Positions 27,305-36,376 of a DNA stretch of 64,000 bases are shown one piece after another. The stretch is from Mycolicibacterium mengxianglii. GTDB lineage: Bacteria; Actinomycetota; Actinomycetes; Mycobacteriales; Mycobacteriaceae. Below the pieces are notes generated by a model, which worked only from the letters and a program-made list of their open reading frames with translations, had not been told where the DNA came from and ran no database searches. Positions within the stretch are counted from its first letter, which is position 1. Each line of letters opens with the position of its first letter. The stretch lies in assembly GCF_015710575.1 (NCBI RefSeq), contig NZ_CP065373.1:4898001-4962000 (forward strand). Reading direction: 5' to 3'. A program made the position numbers and the translations under genes.

Positions 27305-28577
27305 ACTGCAGGTTTCCGGTGAGCTGCTGCTCGAGCGCATCACCCGGTTGTCCTCGATCGGCGCCGACCCCGAGGGTGGGGTGACGCGGCTCGCCTACTC
27401 GCCGGAGGATGTCCGCGCCAGGGAGCTCACCGCCGACTGGATGGCCGCAGCCGGGCTCGAAGTATGGATTGACCCGGCCACCAACCTCTTTGGCCGATTA
27501 CCCGGCAGCGACTGTCATGCACCGGCGTTGGTAACGGGTAGCCACCTCGACACTGTCGTCCGGGCCGGTCCTCTCGACGGCCCCGCCGGGGTGGTGTCCG
27601 CGCTGGCCGCAGCGCAGGCACTGCGAAACGCCGGCACCCAGCTGCGGCGTGACCTCATCGTGGTGGCCTTCAGCAACGAGGAAGGCGCCAAGGGAACCCC
27701 AGGCATGGTGGGTTCGAAGGCTGTCACGGGTGCGTTGACGGCCCGCGATCTGGACCATGTGGATACCGATGGCGTCACATTGTCCGACCGCATTCGCGAC
27801 GCCGGTGGTGATCCAGCGCGGATCGCGGACGCGGCCTGGTCACCGGAGCGCCTCGCCGCGTTCTTCGAACTGCACATCGAGCAGGGTCCGGTGCTGCACG
27901 CTGCGGACGCGCGGATCGGGGTGGTCACCGGTATCACCGGTCAGATCAGCCTGACGGCCACAGTCACCGGTGCGGCCAATCATGCTGGCACCACACCGAT
28001 GTCGTCGCGACAGGATGCGGCGGTGGCGGCGGCCCGGCTGGTGCTCGCGGTGCAGGATTTGGCCGGCGACGGTCATGTCCGGGTGGCTACCGCAGGGACG
28101 CTGACCGTAGGGCCCGGCGTCCGCAACGTAGTTCCCGGCCGGGCCACCGTCGGTATCGACATCCGCGACGACTGCGTGGAACGGATCCAGGCCGGCGTCG
28201 ACGCGCTTGACCGCTGGGCCGCCGACATCGCCGCGTCGACGGACACCACGATCGAGCTTCACCGCAGCACGGTGCAGCCGGCGGTGATGATGGATCAGAC
28301 TTTGACCGGCCACATCGCCGACAGCGCCGACGCTCTCGGGGCGAGCCGGTTGACGCTGTCCAGTGGAGCTGGCCACGATGCGCAGGTCATGGCAGCCATC
28401 TGCCCCTCGGCGATGATCTTCGTACCGAGCATCCACGGGATCAGCCACGCACCGACGGAATCAACCGCACCCCGGGATCTGGTGCTGGGCGCGAATGTTC
28501 TTCTTCGCGCGCTGGTCGCCGCCGACAGCAGTACCCGGACACGCAACTTCCGGCGCGGGCAGGCTGGTTCAGTGTGA
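27285..28577 (+). CDS. M20-family N-carbamoyl-L-amino-acid hydrolase / allantoate amidohydrolase
   Basis: 430 residues from GTG 27285 inside the end of the previous gene. The M20 metal ligands are visible: His in GSHLDTV near residue 87, Asp in GPLDGPAGV near 98, Glu in FSNEEGAKG near 133, His in FELHIEQGP near 198 and His in GISHAPTE near 387. Dimer-interface TGAANHAGTTPM near 228 also fits. Releases ammonia and CO2 from N-carbamoyl amino acids made by the hydantoinase. Last gene of the operon. Confidence 0.92.
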   Translation: MRSSVSELQVSGELLLERITRLSSIGADPEGGVTRLAYSPEDVRARELTADWMAAAGLEVWIDPATNLFGRLPGSDCHAPALVTGSHLDTVVRAGPLDGPAGVVSALAAAQALRNAGTQLRRDLIVVAFSNEEGAKGTPGMVGSKAVTGALTARDLDHVDTDGVTLSDRIRDAGGDPARIADAAWSPERLAAFFELHIEQGPVLHAADARIGVVTGITGQISLTATVTGAANHAGTTPMSSRQDAAVAAARLVLAVQDLAGDGHVRVATAGTLTVGPGVRNVVPGRATVGIDIRDDCVERIQAGVDALDRWAADIAASTDTTIELHRSTVQPAVMMDQTLTGHIADSADALGASRLTLSSGAGHDAQVMAAICPSAMIFVPSIHGISHAPTESTAPRDLVLGANVLLRALVAADSSTRTRNFRRGQAGSV

Positions 28578-28610
28578 CGCACAGCGCATAACAGCCCACC
28601 CCGGCCACGA

Positions 28611-28856
28611 CTACGGGTCGGGGGTGAGGATGCGGTGGGGGTGGTGGTAGGTGTTGATGCAGGTCTGGCCGCAGTCGAGTTCTGGTGGTGGGATCCATTC
28701 GGTGATGCCGTCGCGCCGGTTTCTGGTGGTCCAGCCGGTGGTGTCGACCATGCGGTTGTCGGGTCCGCAGGCCAGGGTGAGGTCCTCGATGTCGGTGTGG
28801 CCGCCGTCTTTCCAGTCTTTGTTGGCGTGCAGTGTCACAACAGTTTTGGCGCCACA
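28611..28856 (-). pseudogene. 3' remnant of a 13E12/DUF222 HNH endonuclease gene
   Basis: About 81 codons match only the end of mycobacterial 13E12-repeat (DUF222-HNH) proteins: DWKDGGHTDIEDLTLACGPDN is the HNH core, followed by GWTTRNRRDGITEWIPPP and TYHHPHRIL, the usual C-terminus. The first His pair is degraded (TLHANKDW) and the DUF222 domain is absent. Such elements recur through mycobacterial genomes and look mobile. The fragment sits between the operon end and malQ. Confidence 0.75.
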
Positions 28857-28879
28857 CCGAGATCGACGAAGTGGCGCCA
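28847..28879. terminator. Hairpin TGGCGCCAC / GTGGCGCCA downstream of malQ
   Basis: Exact 9-bp arms (28847-28855, 28871-28879) with a 15-nt loop, about 40-70 bp past the malQ stop in its transcription direction; no clear T run follows. It overlaps the edge of the HNH remnant. Confidence 0.4.
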
Positions 28880-28895
28880 TCGTCTCGCACAAAGT

Positions 28896-28915
28896 CGCCC
28901 AAACGTTCGTTTCGG
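28896..28915. repeat. Imperfect palindrome related to the pair at 55.5 kb
   Basis: CGCCCAAACGTTCGTTTCGG and the next two bases resemble the perfect palindrome units at 55552-55616 (CGCCCAAACGT/ACGTTTGGGCG), with changes at the centre and right arm. It lies just beyond the malQ stop. Confidence 0.5.
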
Positions 28916-28917
28916 CG

Positions 28918-30930
28918 TCAGACAGTTCCGGCACTGGCCTCCCGGAACGCAGCGGTGATCTCGGCAACCCGCGGATCGGCCCGCAACTGCTCCAAGGTCT
29001 CCGGAAGCGGTAACCGCCAGTTCGGGTATTCGTCAACCGTGCCCGGCAGGTTCGGCTGCCGGGGTTCGGCGATCACGTCATAGGGCGAGATGAGTTTCAG
29101 CCGGCTCGGGGTCGCGGCCAGTAGCCGGTGCATAGCGGAGATGATCGCCGCCTCCGCCGGTTCCTCCGGCTCGGCGGCCAGTACTCCTTCGGACCGCAGC
29201 ATCGCCAGCCACTCGACCCGTTCCCGCTCGGCGGTGGCCTGCTCGGACGATACGTCGTCGAGCAGCCCGAGATCGGCGCGCGCCCGCACGTGCTCACCGC
29301 GGAGGAAGCCGGCGGCGGTGGGCAGGTCGTGTGTCGAAATGCTGGCCGCCGCCCGCGACGGCCACTTCGACGGCGGCAACAGCGGTTCGCCCGGCGCTGA
29401 CTCGTCACGGGTGAACCAGGCGACAGCGCAGCCCAGCATCTCGTTGCTCGCGAGCGCCTCCGTGACCTCGGGTTCGACAGTGCCCAGATCTTCACCGACC
29501 ACGATGGCGCCGGCCCGGTGCGCCTCCAGCGCGAGCACGGCCAGCATGGTGTCGGCGTCGTAGTGCACGTAGGTACCGCGGTCCGGTCCCTCACCCGGCG
29601 GGATCCACCACAGCCGCCACAATCCGGCGACGTGATCGATCCGCAATCCGTCGGCATGATCCAGCACGGCGCGCAGCATGTCCCGCAACGCGGCATAACC
29701 GGTGGCGGCGAGGCGATCCGGCCGCCATGGTGGCAGCCCCCAGTCCTGCCCGCGAGGGGTGAAGTTGTCCGGTGGAGCTCCGACGCTGACCCCGGTGGCG
29801 AGCACGTCGGCCAACGCCCAGGCGTCGGCGCCCTCCGCGTCGACCCCCACCGCAAGGTCGTGCAACACTCCGACTGCCATGCCGGCGTCCCGCGCGGCGT
29901 CCCGCACGGAGGTCAGCTGCTCGGCACACCGCTGCTGCACCCAGGCGTGAAATGCCAACCGGGGGGCCAGCTCTCGGCGCGCCGCTGCGACAGCGGGGCT
30001 TCTGACATCGCGCAGCGGCTCCGGCCACTGCGTCCACCGACCGCCGTGCCGCTCCGCCAGCGCGCAGTAGGTGGCCCAGTCCCGCAGCCCTTCCGACACC
30101 TCGGATCCTAGCGACTCGGCCACCGGGTCCGGTCGGCCGACAGATCGCCAGAGCAACTCCAGCGCATCGCGTTTGGCGGCCCACACGAGGTCGTGGTCGA
30201 TCCGCGCGGTGTCCGCCGCGACCCGCAGCGCGTCTACCTCGGCGCGGGTCCCCGGATCGGCTCGACGGTAGGCTTCGATGTACTCGATACGCAGCGCCAG
30301 TGGATTGGCGAACCGCCGGCTGGACGGGGTGTAGGGCGAGGGTTGCACCGGGTGCGTCGGTCCCGGCGCATGCAAGGGATTGAGCAGTACCGCGCCGGCG
30401 CCGTGCTCGGTGGCCGTCCAGTCCACGAACTCCCGTAGGTCACCCAGGTCGCCGATACCCCACGACCGCGCGGAGCGCAGCCCGTAGAGCTGCAACATCC
30501 ACCCCCACGTGGCGGGCGCCGTCGGCACTTGCGGCGGAGCCGCCACCAGGGTGACCTCTTGGCCGTCGTTGGTGTGCAGGCGATACCAGCCCACCGGCAG
30601 GTCTGCCGGCAACTCGTCGCGTACGTCGATCCGGTTGCCGTCTTCACCTACCAGCTGGACAGCTCCCGGCAGCGGATGCGGCTCACCGGTGAGGCGTACC
30701 GCGATGGTCGGAGCCAATGCTCCCGACCGCGCACGCTCGTCCAGCGCGGCCAACTCGCGGCGTCGGGCAGCCTCGGTACCTGCATCGACATCGAGTAGTC
30801 CGAGCACCCGGACCACCACATCGGCGTCCACCTCCACAGGCTCGCGCCGCTCATTGCGGTAGGACGTGGCCACCCCGTGCGCCGCGGCCAGTCTGCGCAG
30901 ATCATCGGGGATCGGTTTCGGGTCCGCCAT
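28918..30930 (-). CDS. malQ: 4-alpha-glucanotransferase (amylomaltase, GH77)
   Basis: 670 residues from ATG 30930 (GTG 30939 possible). Transfers alpha-1,4-glucan segments in cytosolic glycogen/maltose metabolism. GH77 landmarks: YGLRSARSWGIGDLGDL near 145, LNPLHAPGP near 185, nucleophile Asp in GLRIDHVAGLWRLWW near 428, acid Glu in VVGEDLGTV near 476, and STHDLPTAAGF near 527. Length is normal for actinobacterial MalQ with its N-terminal extension. It stands alone between accessory blocks. Confidence 0.95.
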   Translation of the reverse strand: MADPKPIPDDLRRLAAAHGVATSYRNERREPVEVDADVVVRVLGLLDVDAGTEAARRRELAALDERARSGALAPTIAVRLTGEPHPLPGAVQLVGEDGNRIDVRDELPADLPVGWYRLHTNDGQEVTLVAAPPQVPTAPATWGWMLQLYGLRSARSWGIGDLGDLREFVDWTATEHGAGAVLLNPLHAPGPTHPVQPSPYTPSSRRFANPLALRIEYIEAYRRADPGTRAEVDALRVAADTARIDHDLVWAAKRDALELLWRSVGRPDPVAESLGSEVSEGLRDWATYCALAERHGGRWTQWPEPLRDVRSPAVAAARRELAPRLAFHAWVQQRCAEQLTSVRDAARDAGMAVGVLHDLAVGVDAEGADAWALADVLATGVSVGAPPDNFTPRGQDWGLPPWRPDRLAATGYAALRDMLRAVLDHADGLRIDHVAGLWRLWWIPPGEGPDRGTYVHYDADTMLAVLALEAHRAGAIVVGEDLGTVEPEVTEALASNEMLGCAVAWFTRDESAPGEPLLPPSKWPSRAAASISTHDLPTAAGFLRGEHVRARADLGLLDDVSSEQATAERERVEWLAMLRSEGVLAAEPEEPAEAAIISAMHRLLAATPSRLKLISPYDVIAEPRQPNLPGTVDEYPNWRLPLPETLEQLRADPRVAEITAAFREASAGTV

Positions 30931-31052
30931 CACCTGCACCGCACGACGGGAGCTACGACGAGGGCATGGAGACTGTGCCGGCGCGAGAACATGCCGCTGC
31001 TATACCCCGCCCGCGATTTCTCACACGGACGACTCGGCCGATCAGCCAGGCG

Positions 31053-32258
31053 TCAGCGCAACACCCGCACCGGTACGTTGGCCCAGCCCGCAACGTTCTG
31101 CATATTGACCCGGCGGCAGCCGTCCCAGTCGACCTCGAAGCGCGGCATGAAGTCCAACATCTTGTCCAAGGCGATCGCGCTCTCCATCCGGGCCAGCGCC
31201 GCACCCAGGCAGCTGTGGATGCCGTAGCCGAGACCCAGATTCTGCGCTTCGGTACGGTCGCGTTCGATGTCGAACTTGTCGGGATCGGTCCATGCCTCGG
31301 GGTCCCGGTTGGCCGAGCCGCCGACAAGGAAGACGGGTTTGCCTGCGGGGATGGTCACCCCATGCAGCGAGATCTCCCGCAGCGAGCATCGGACGTTGTA
31401 CTGCGCCGGCGCCTCGTAGCGCAGCAACTCCTCCACCGCGAACGGAATCTTGCTACGCTCATCGGCCAACCGGCGCCATTGGTCGGGATTCTGGCCGAAC
31501 ACCACCACTGCATTGCCCAGGAGTTTGGTCACCGTCTCGGCACCCGCACCGCCCAATAAGGTGGCGAATTCGGTGATCTCGATATTGCTCAGTGGCTCCG
31601 ACTGACCGTTGTCCCGCTCGATCTCGGCGCTGATCAGCTTGCTCAGTAGATCCTGGCCCAGCTCGCCTCGGCGCTTCTTCACCAGCCTGAAGTAGTAGAT
31701 CGCCATGTCGACAGCGGATTTCATACCGGCCTCCGACATTTCGACCTGACCGGGGTCGCGATGCAGCAGGTCGTCGATCCACAACCGGACCTGTTGGCCG
31801 TCGGCCTCGGGTACACCCTGCATGATGGTGATGATCTCGACGGGAAACAGTGCCGAGAAGTCCTGCACGAAGTCGAAACCGTCCGGGTCAACAGCTGACA
31901 GGTGCTTGACGATCAGTTCGCTGACCATCTGCCGTTGCGCCTGGATCGCCCGTGGTGTGAACACCTTGTTCAGCAGGCTGCGCATGTGGCGGTGAGCCGG
32001 CGGATCCATCGCGATGATCGAACCGTGCTCGGTCACTTGCCCTTTGCGTACTTGGGCGAGGTCAACGCCGTGGGACGAGGAGTATGTCTCGTAATCCTTG
32101 TACGCCGCCGCGACGTCCTCGTGCCGGGTGAGCGCATAGAAGTCGTACTGGGGGTTGTAGTAGACCGGCGCCTCTTCCCGCATCCGCCGGTACGTTTCGT
32201 AGGGCCCATTGAAAAATTCTTCGGAGAACGGGTCGAATATCAGGGTGGCCGTGGTCAT
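31053..32258 (-). CDS. Cytochrome P450
   Basis: 401 residues. Haem motif LGYGIHSCLGAALARME with Cys near residue 348, ExxR in VEELLRYEAP near 279, and I-helix GGAGAETVTKLL near 238 with Glu instead of the common Asp before the Thr. It follows the aldehyde dehydrogenase with its ATG overlapping that gene's TAA, so both come from one transcript. In this island it likely hydroxylates the starting substrate or a side chain, and the dehydrogenase oxidises the resulting aldehyde to an acid. Confidence 0.94.
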   Translation of the reverse strand: MTTATLIFDPFSEEFFNGPYETYRRMREEAPVYYNPQYDFYALTRHEDVAAAYKDYETYSSSHGVDLAQVRKGQVTEHGSIIAMDPPAHRHMRSLLNKVFTPRAIQAQRQMVSELIVKHLSAVDPDGFDFVQDFSALFPVEIITIMQGVPEADGQQVRLWIDDLLHRDPGQVEMSEAGMKSAVDMAIYYFRLVKKRRGELGQDLLSKLISAEIERDNGQSEPLSNIEITEFATLLGGAGAETVTKLLGNAVVVFGQNPDQWRRLADERSKIPFAVEELLRYEAPAQYNVRCSLREISLHGVTIPAGKPVFLVGGSANRDPEAWTDPDKFDIERDRTEAQNLGLGYGIHSCLGAALARMESAIALDKMLDFMPRFEVDWDGCRRVNMQNVAGWANVPVRVLR

Positions 32259-33730
32259 TACGCTTCCTCACGAGCGAGAGTTGAAGGATTGCGGTTCAGC
32301 CGCCGCCGAGTTCGGTTGCGTGCCATCCGCACGGTGATGTCGGCATAGAGCTTCATCGGCGCACGAATCGGCGGGGATGCGGTGCCGGTGATACTGAACG
32401 GCAGATCCGATCCCACCACCGACCGGTAGTGGGTGAAGGCATCAAACCCGGCCTTACCGTGATAAGCGCCCATGCCGCTGCGGCCCACCCCGCCGAACGG
32501 CGCCGATGACGGAATCATCTGGGCTGCGAAGTCATTTCGCGCCACCCCGCCGCTTCGGGTGTGCCTGACGAAGTGCTGGAAATCCTCACCGTCGGACCCG
32601 TACCAGTAGGCGACCAGCGGCGCGGGCCGCTCGTTCACGTAATCGATCACCTCGGGTAGCTCCGAATAACCCATCACCACCAGGACAGGTCCGAAGATCT
32701 CCTCCGTGGTGATCCTCATGGCGCCGTCGACCCCGTGGACGATGGTCGGGGCCATCTTGCGGCTCGCCCGGTCCGGCAGGAGCTCACCGTCGGGAGCAAT
32801 CTGTTCCACGACAGCGCCTTTGGCACAGGCGTCGTCAACCAGACCCAGCACCCTGTCATAGTTCGGTTCGTTGACACACGAGCAGTAGTCGTCGTTGTCC
32901 AGCACCGTCGGGAACATCTTCCGCAGTGTGTCGCGGGCGGTGGCAAGGAAGGATTCCATGCGGTGGTCGGGAACGAAGACGTAATCCGGGCACACGCAGA
33001 CCTGTCCGCCGTTGACCATCCTGGCCGACGCCACCCGGCGAGCCGCCCGGGTGATGTCGGCGTCTGGGGCCACCACGACGGGGTTCTTTCCACCCAGTTC
33101 GAGGGTGACGGGTACCAGGTGACGCGCCGCAGCCTGCTGTACCAACACGCCGATCTCCGGTGACCCGGTGAAGAACAGGTGGTCGAACGGCAGCCTGGTA
33201 AAGCTCGCCGCGACGTCACGGCCGCCGGTGACTACAGCAAGTTCCGCGGTGTCAAAGTAATTGGGTGCCAGTCTGCCCATCAACTTCGCGGTGTGAGACG
33301 TGATCTCGGACATCTTGATCATGACCCGGTTGCCGGCGGCGAATGCGGCGGCGGCGGGCAGGATCACCAGATTCACCGGAAAGTTCCACGGCCCGATGAT
33401 GCCGACCACACCCAGCGGGGTCGGCTCTACTTCGGCCTTGACGCCGACCAGTCGGGCAGGCCGCATGAGTGTGGTGGGACGCATCCACTGCCGCACATGG
33501 CTTCTGGTGTGCTCGATCACCGGAATGAGGCCGACCACCTCGGTGAACAGCGACGCGGCCCGCGACCGGGTACCGAAGTCGGCCGCCATCGCATCGACGA
33601 ACTCCTCGGTGTTGTCCAGCAGCAGGGCCAGGAGCCGATCGATGCGGTTGCATCGCAGGTCCGCACTCGGCGGCCCATCGGCGAGAAAACACCTGCGTTG
33701 CAACTGCAGAATTCTCTCAGCCGTACTCAT
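32258..33730 (-). CDS. Aldehyde dehydrogenase (coniferyl/fatty aldehyde type)
   Basis: 490 residues from ATG 33730; nine upstream codons in frame lack a ribosome-binding site. NAD-binding and catalytic landmarks: PLGVVGIIGPWNFPVNL (about 106-122), FFTGSPEIG near 187, general base Glu in TLELGGKNP near 215 and nucleophile Cys in GGQVCVCPDY near 248. The short class-3-like form with a basic C-terminus (RMARNRTRRRLNRN) may be membrane-associated. Two operator copies lie in its divergent promoter region. Confidence 0.92.
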   Translation of the reverse strand: MSTAERILQLQRRCFLADGPPSADLRCNRIDRLLALLLDNTEEFVDAMAADFGTRSRAASLFTEVVGLIPVIEHTRSHVRQWMRPTTLMRPARLVGVKAEVEPTPLGVVGIIGPWNFPVNLVILPAAAAFAAGNRVMIKMSEITSHTAKLMGRLAPNYFDTAELAVVTGGRDVAASFTRLPFDHLFFTGSPEIGVLVQQAAARHLVPVTLELGGKNPVVVAPDADITRAARRVASARMVNGGQVCVCPDYVFVPDHRMESFLATARDTLRKMFPTVLDNDDYCSCVNEPNYDRVLGLVDDACAKGAVVEQIAPDGELLPDRASRKMAPTIVHGVDGAMRITTEEIFGPVLVVMGYSELPEVIDYVNERPAPLVAYWYGSDGEDFQHFVRHTRSGGVARNDFAAQMIPSSAPFGGVGRSGMGAYHGKAGFDAFTHYRSVVGSDLPFSITGTASPPIRAPMKLYADITVRMARNRTRRRLNRNPSTLAREEA

Positions 33731-33848
33731 TTGGTCACCCCGCCGACCGATCGCCACACTCGACGCCGACTGACCCTCGACCAGCTGTCCGGTCCGTCAC
33801 CTGCACCTCCTGAAACCGGGCCGTGCACAGCATGCCTGCCGGGTTATC

Positions 33849-33867
33849 AACGGTAATGCTTACCGTA
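33849..33867. promoter_or_regulatory. Putative TetR operator AACGGTAATGCTTACCGTA
   Basis: Reverse strand reads TACGGTAAGCATTACCGTT, matching TACNGT-N7-ACNGTA except the last base. It lies about 120 bp upstream of the aldehyde dehydrogenase start and is itself strongly palindromic (CGGTAA/TTACCG). Confidence 0.7.
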
Positions 33868-33963
33868 TCCTATTCCATCAGCAGCGCCGGCAGTCCCGGC
33901 CGACTGCACCCACAGCGCCACATTCGAGGCCGTCTCGCCAGAGAACGCGCAGTCCGAATGCAA

Positions 33964-33982
33964 TACTGTAAGCATTTCGGTG
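33964..33982. promoter_or_regulatory. Putative TetR operator TACTGTAAGCATTTCGGTG
   Basis: Left half exact, spacer AAGCATT identical to the neighbouring site, right half TCGGTG. It ends 45 bp before the thiolase start. Confidence 0.6.
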
Positions 33983-34027
33983 GCACCGCGCATCGCGGCC
34001 GGACGCCTGACGAAAGAGGGATCCACC

Positions 34028-35173
34028 ATGGACGATGTGGCGATCATCGGTGTCGGTCTGCATCCGTTCGGCCGATTCGAGGGCAAGTCCGCCATGCAGA
34101 TGGGCGCGGAGGCCATCTTCGCCGCGGTGGGCGATGCTGGCATCGCCTGGAAGGACATCCAATTCGCTGTCGGTGGCAGTTGGACGGTGGCCAATCCGGA
34201 CGCCATCGTCTCGATGGTGGGCCTGTCGGGCATCCCGTTCACCAGCGTGTTCAACGCCTGCGCCACCGCGGCCAGTGCCGCCAAGACCTGCGCTGACGGT
34301 ATCCGCACCGGCGACTACGACATCGGCATCGCCGTCGGTCTGGACAAACACCCGCGCGGCGCCTTCACCGAGGACCCCGCGTTGGTCGGGATGCCGCAGT
34401 GGTACGCCGAGAACGGTCAGTACCTGACCACCCAGTTCTTCGGGATGAAGGCCAACCGTTACACCCATGACCACGGGATTTCCCACAGCACCCTGGCCAA
34501 GGTGGTCAACAAGAACTTGCGCAACGGCGCGCTCAATCCGAATGCCTTCCGCCGCAGACCACTTGACGAGCAGGACATCCTCAACGCACCGATGCTGAAC
34601 TATCCACTCACGCAATACATGTTCTGCGCCCCGGATGAGGGTGCGGCCGCGGTGGTGATGTGCCGCGCGGATATCGCGCACCGCTACACCAGCAAGCCGG
34701 TGTATCTGAAGGCCGTCGAACTGCGCACCCGCAGCTACGGCGCTTACGAGGTGAACACCACCTTCGCCCCGGTCGTCGAGGATGTCGCGCCCACCGTGTA
34801 CGCCGCACGGTCGGCGTTCGAGAAGGCCGGTATCGAACCGGCCGACGTCGACGTCATCCAACTGCAGGACACCGACGCCGGCGCTGAGATCATCCACATG
34901 GCCGAATGCGGGTTCTGCGCTGACGGCGACCAGGAGAAGCTGCTTGCTGACGGCGCCACCGAGATCGGTGGCTCGTTGCCGGTCAACACCGACGGCGGGT
35001 TGATCGCCAACGGCGAGCCCATCGGCGCGTCCGGACTCCGCCAGATCCACGAACTGGTTCGGCAGCTGCGCGGCGAAGCGGGCGACCGGCAGGTCCCGGG
35101 CGGCCCGAAGGTCGGCTTCGCCCAGTTGTACGGGGCCCCGGGCACCGCGGCCGCCACGATCCTGACCACTTGA
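34028..35173 (+). CDS. Lipid-transfer-protein-type thiolase (Ltp2-like)
   Basis: 381 residues, ATG 34028. Thiolase fold with nucleophile region FNACATAASA (Cys78) and ending GFAQLYGAPGTAA in place of the usual GGG-type terminus, as in SCP-x/Ltp thiolases that act as retro-aldol lyases on CoA-activated side chains. The usual second motif is replaced by VIQLQDTDAGAEI. Such enzymes generally work with a DUF35 or MaoC-like partner; none is seen here. Position, divergent from ALDH-P450 and facing the acyl-CoA dehydrogenases, fits a chain-shortening step. Confidence 0.85.
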   Translation: MDDVAIIGVGLHPFGRFEGKSAMQMGAEAIFAAVGDAGIAWKDIQFAVGGSWTVANPDAIVSMVGLSGIPFTSVFNACATAASAAKTCADGIRTGDYDIGIAVGLDKHPRGAFTEDPALVGMPQWYAENGQYLTTQFFGMKANRYTHDHGISHSTLAKVVNKNLRNGALNPNAFRRRPLDEQDILNAPMLNYPLTQYMFCAPDEGAAAVVMCRADIAHRYTSKPVYLKAVELRTRSYGAYEVNTTFAPVVEDVAPTVYAARSAFEKAGIEPADVDVIQLQDTDAGAEIIHMAECGFCADGDQEKLLADGATEIGGSLPVNTDGGLIANGEPIGASGLRQIHELVRQLRGEAGDRQVPGGPKVGFAQLYGAPGTAAATILTT

Positions 35174-35196
35174 GTGGGCCGAGCACCCATCGAAGG

Positions 35197-36366
35197 TTAC
35201 GAAGCCGTTCTCGGCGGCGAGTAGTTCGGCTTGCCCAGCCCGAGAACGTGTTGGGCGATCATATTGCGGAAGACTTCGAGTGTGCCGCCATAGATCCCGG
35301 CGAGAGGTGCGAACCGGTACAGGTACTCCGAGGCGCCATCGTCGGCTGCGCCGGGCGTTTCGATCGGCAGCATCGACGCCGGACCGGCGATGTCCATCAA
35401 ATCCGGCCCGATATCGCGCATGGTCTGCGCCAGTGCGACCCTGCCGAAGATGCTGGGGGTGGACAGGGATGCCTCCATCCGGGCGGCGCTGCGCCCCAGC
35501 CGGTAGGCCACCGATCCATCGTCGACCGTGGGGGCCACCTGCGCGGCGACGGCATCCACCGCGGCCGACATGAATCCGCCCTGGTGCGCCATGATCGCGA
35601 TGTCCTGTAATCCGTCCGGAATCCCGGCTACCGCACCGTGTTCGGCATCCAGCGGTCCACGCAGCACCGCCCAGCCGTTGTTCACGTCACCGAGCACATA
35701 TTTGTCGTCCACGCGCACATCGCTGTAGTAGACGATACTGGTGCGGTCGCCGTCGATGGTCCGGATGCCCTGGATCTCGACACCGGGCAGATCCAGCGGC
35801 AGCAGAAACATGGTCAGACTTTTGTGTTTCGGCGCCTGCGGATCAGTGTTGGTGATCAGGAAGGTGTATTGGCAGTTGTGCGCTCCGGTGGTGAACATCT
35901 TGGAGCCGTTGATGACCCAGCCGTCGCCATCACGTACCGCACGCGTCTTACAGGTGGCGATATCCGAGCCGCCTTCGGGTTCGGTGTAGCCCAGACACAT
36001 CCGAACATGCCCACCCAGGACCTTCGGCAGCACCTCGGCGACCAGTTCTGGTCTGCCGAATGCGCCCACCGACCGTGCCACCATGATGGTGGTACCCCAG
36101 GTCACCCACGGCACATGGGCACGGCGCTTCTCCAGTTCCCAGATGCGGCGCCGGATCCGCGTGAATCCGCCTCGGTCCTCGGGTTGGTATTCGCCTTCCA
36201 GGTAGCCTGCGGCCCCCAGTGCCAGATGCACCGCTTCGTCGAAGTTGTCGCCGGTCTCGCGGTCCCGCCGGCGCACCTCGTCGGTCACGATGTCGGCCAG
36301 GAACCTGCGGGCCTCGGCTTGAAAGGCCGCATCGTCGTCGCTGAGTTCGACCCGGGTGAAATCCAT
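35197..36366 (-). CDS. Acyl-CoA dehydrogenase (first of a pair)
   Basis: 389 residues from ATG 36366, preceded by AGGAG. FAD-dependent dehydrogenase: MCLGYTEPEGGSDIATCKTRA (about 122-142), WVINGSKMFTTGAHN near 150, and C-terminal YGGTLEVFRNMIAQHVLGL near 358. It is followed upstream by a shorter homologue 10 bp away; mycobacterial steroid and alicyclic pathways use alpha2beta2 pairs of such genes, so the two may form one enzyme. Probably desaturates a CoA ester in the island. Confidence 0.92.
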   Translation of the reverse strand: MDFTRVELSDDDAAFQAEARRFLADIVTDEVRRRDRETGDNFDEAVHLALGAAGYLEGEYQPEDRGGFTRIRRRIWELEKRRAHVPWVTWGTTIMVARSVGAFGRPELVAEVLPKVLGGHVRMCLGYTEPEGGSDIATCKTRAVRDGDGWVINGSKMFTTGAHNCQYTFLITNTDPQAPKHKSLTMFLLPLDLPGVEIQGIRTIDGDRTSIVYYSDVRVDDKYVLGDVNNGWAVLRGPLDAEHGAVAGIPDGLQDIAIMAHQGGFMSAAVDAVAAQVAPTVDDGSVAYRLGRSAARMEASLSTPSIFGRVALAQTMRDIGPDLMDIAGPASMLPIETPGAADDGASEYLYRFAPLAGIYGGTLEVFRNMIAQHVLGLGKPNYSPPRTAS

Positions 36367-36376
36367 GCTGTTGCTC

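Larger units (their letters stand above)
33731..34027. other. Divergent promoter region of ALDH-P450 and thiolase units
   Basis: 297 bp without a credible gene. It carries two copies of the 19-bp operator motif with the same internal spacer AAGCATT (one on each strand), one toward each unit. No other structure was seen. Confidence 0.6.
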
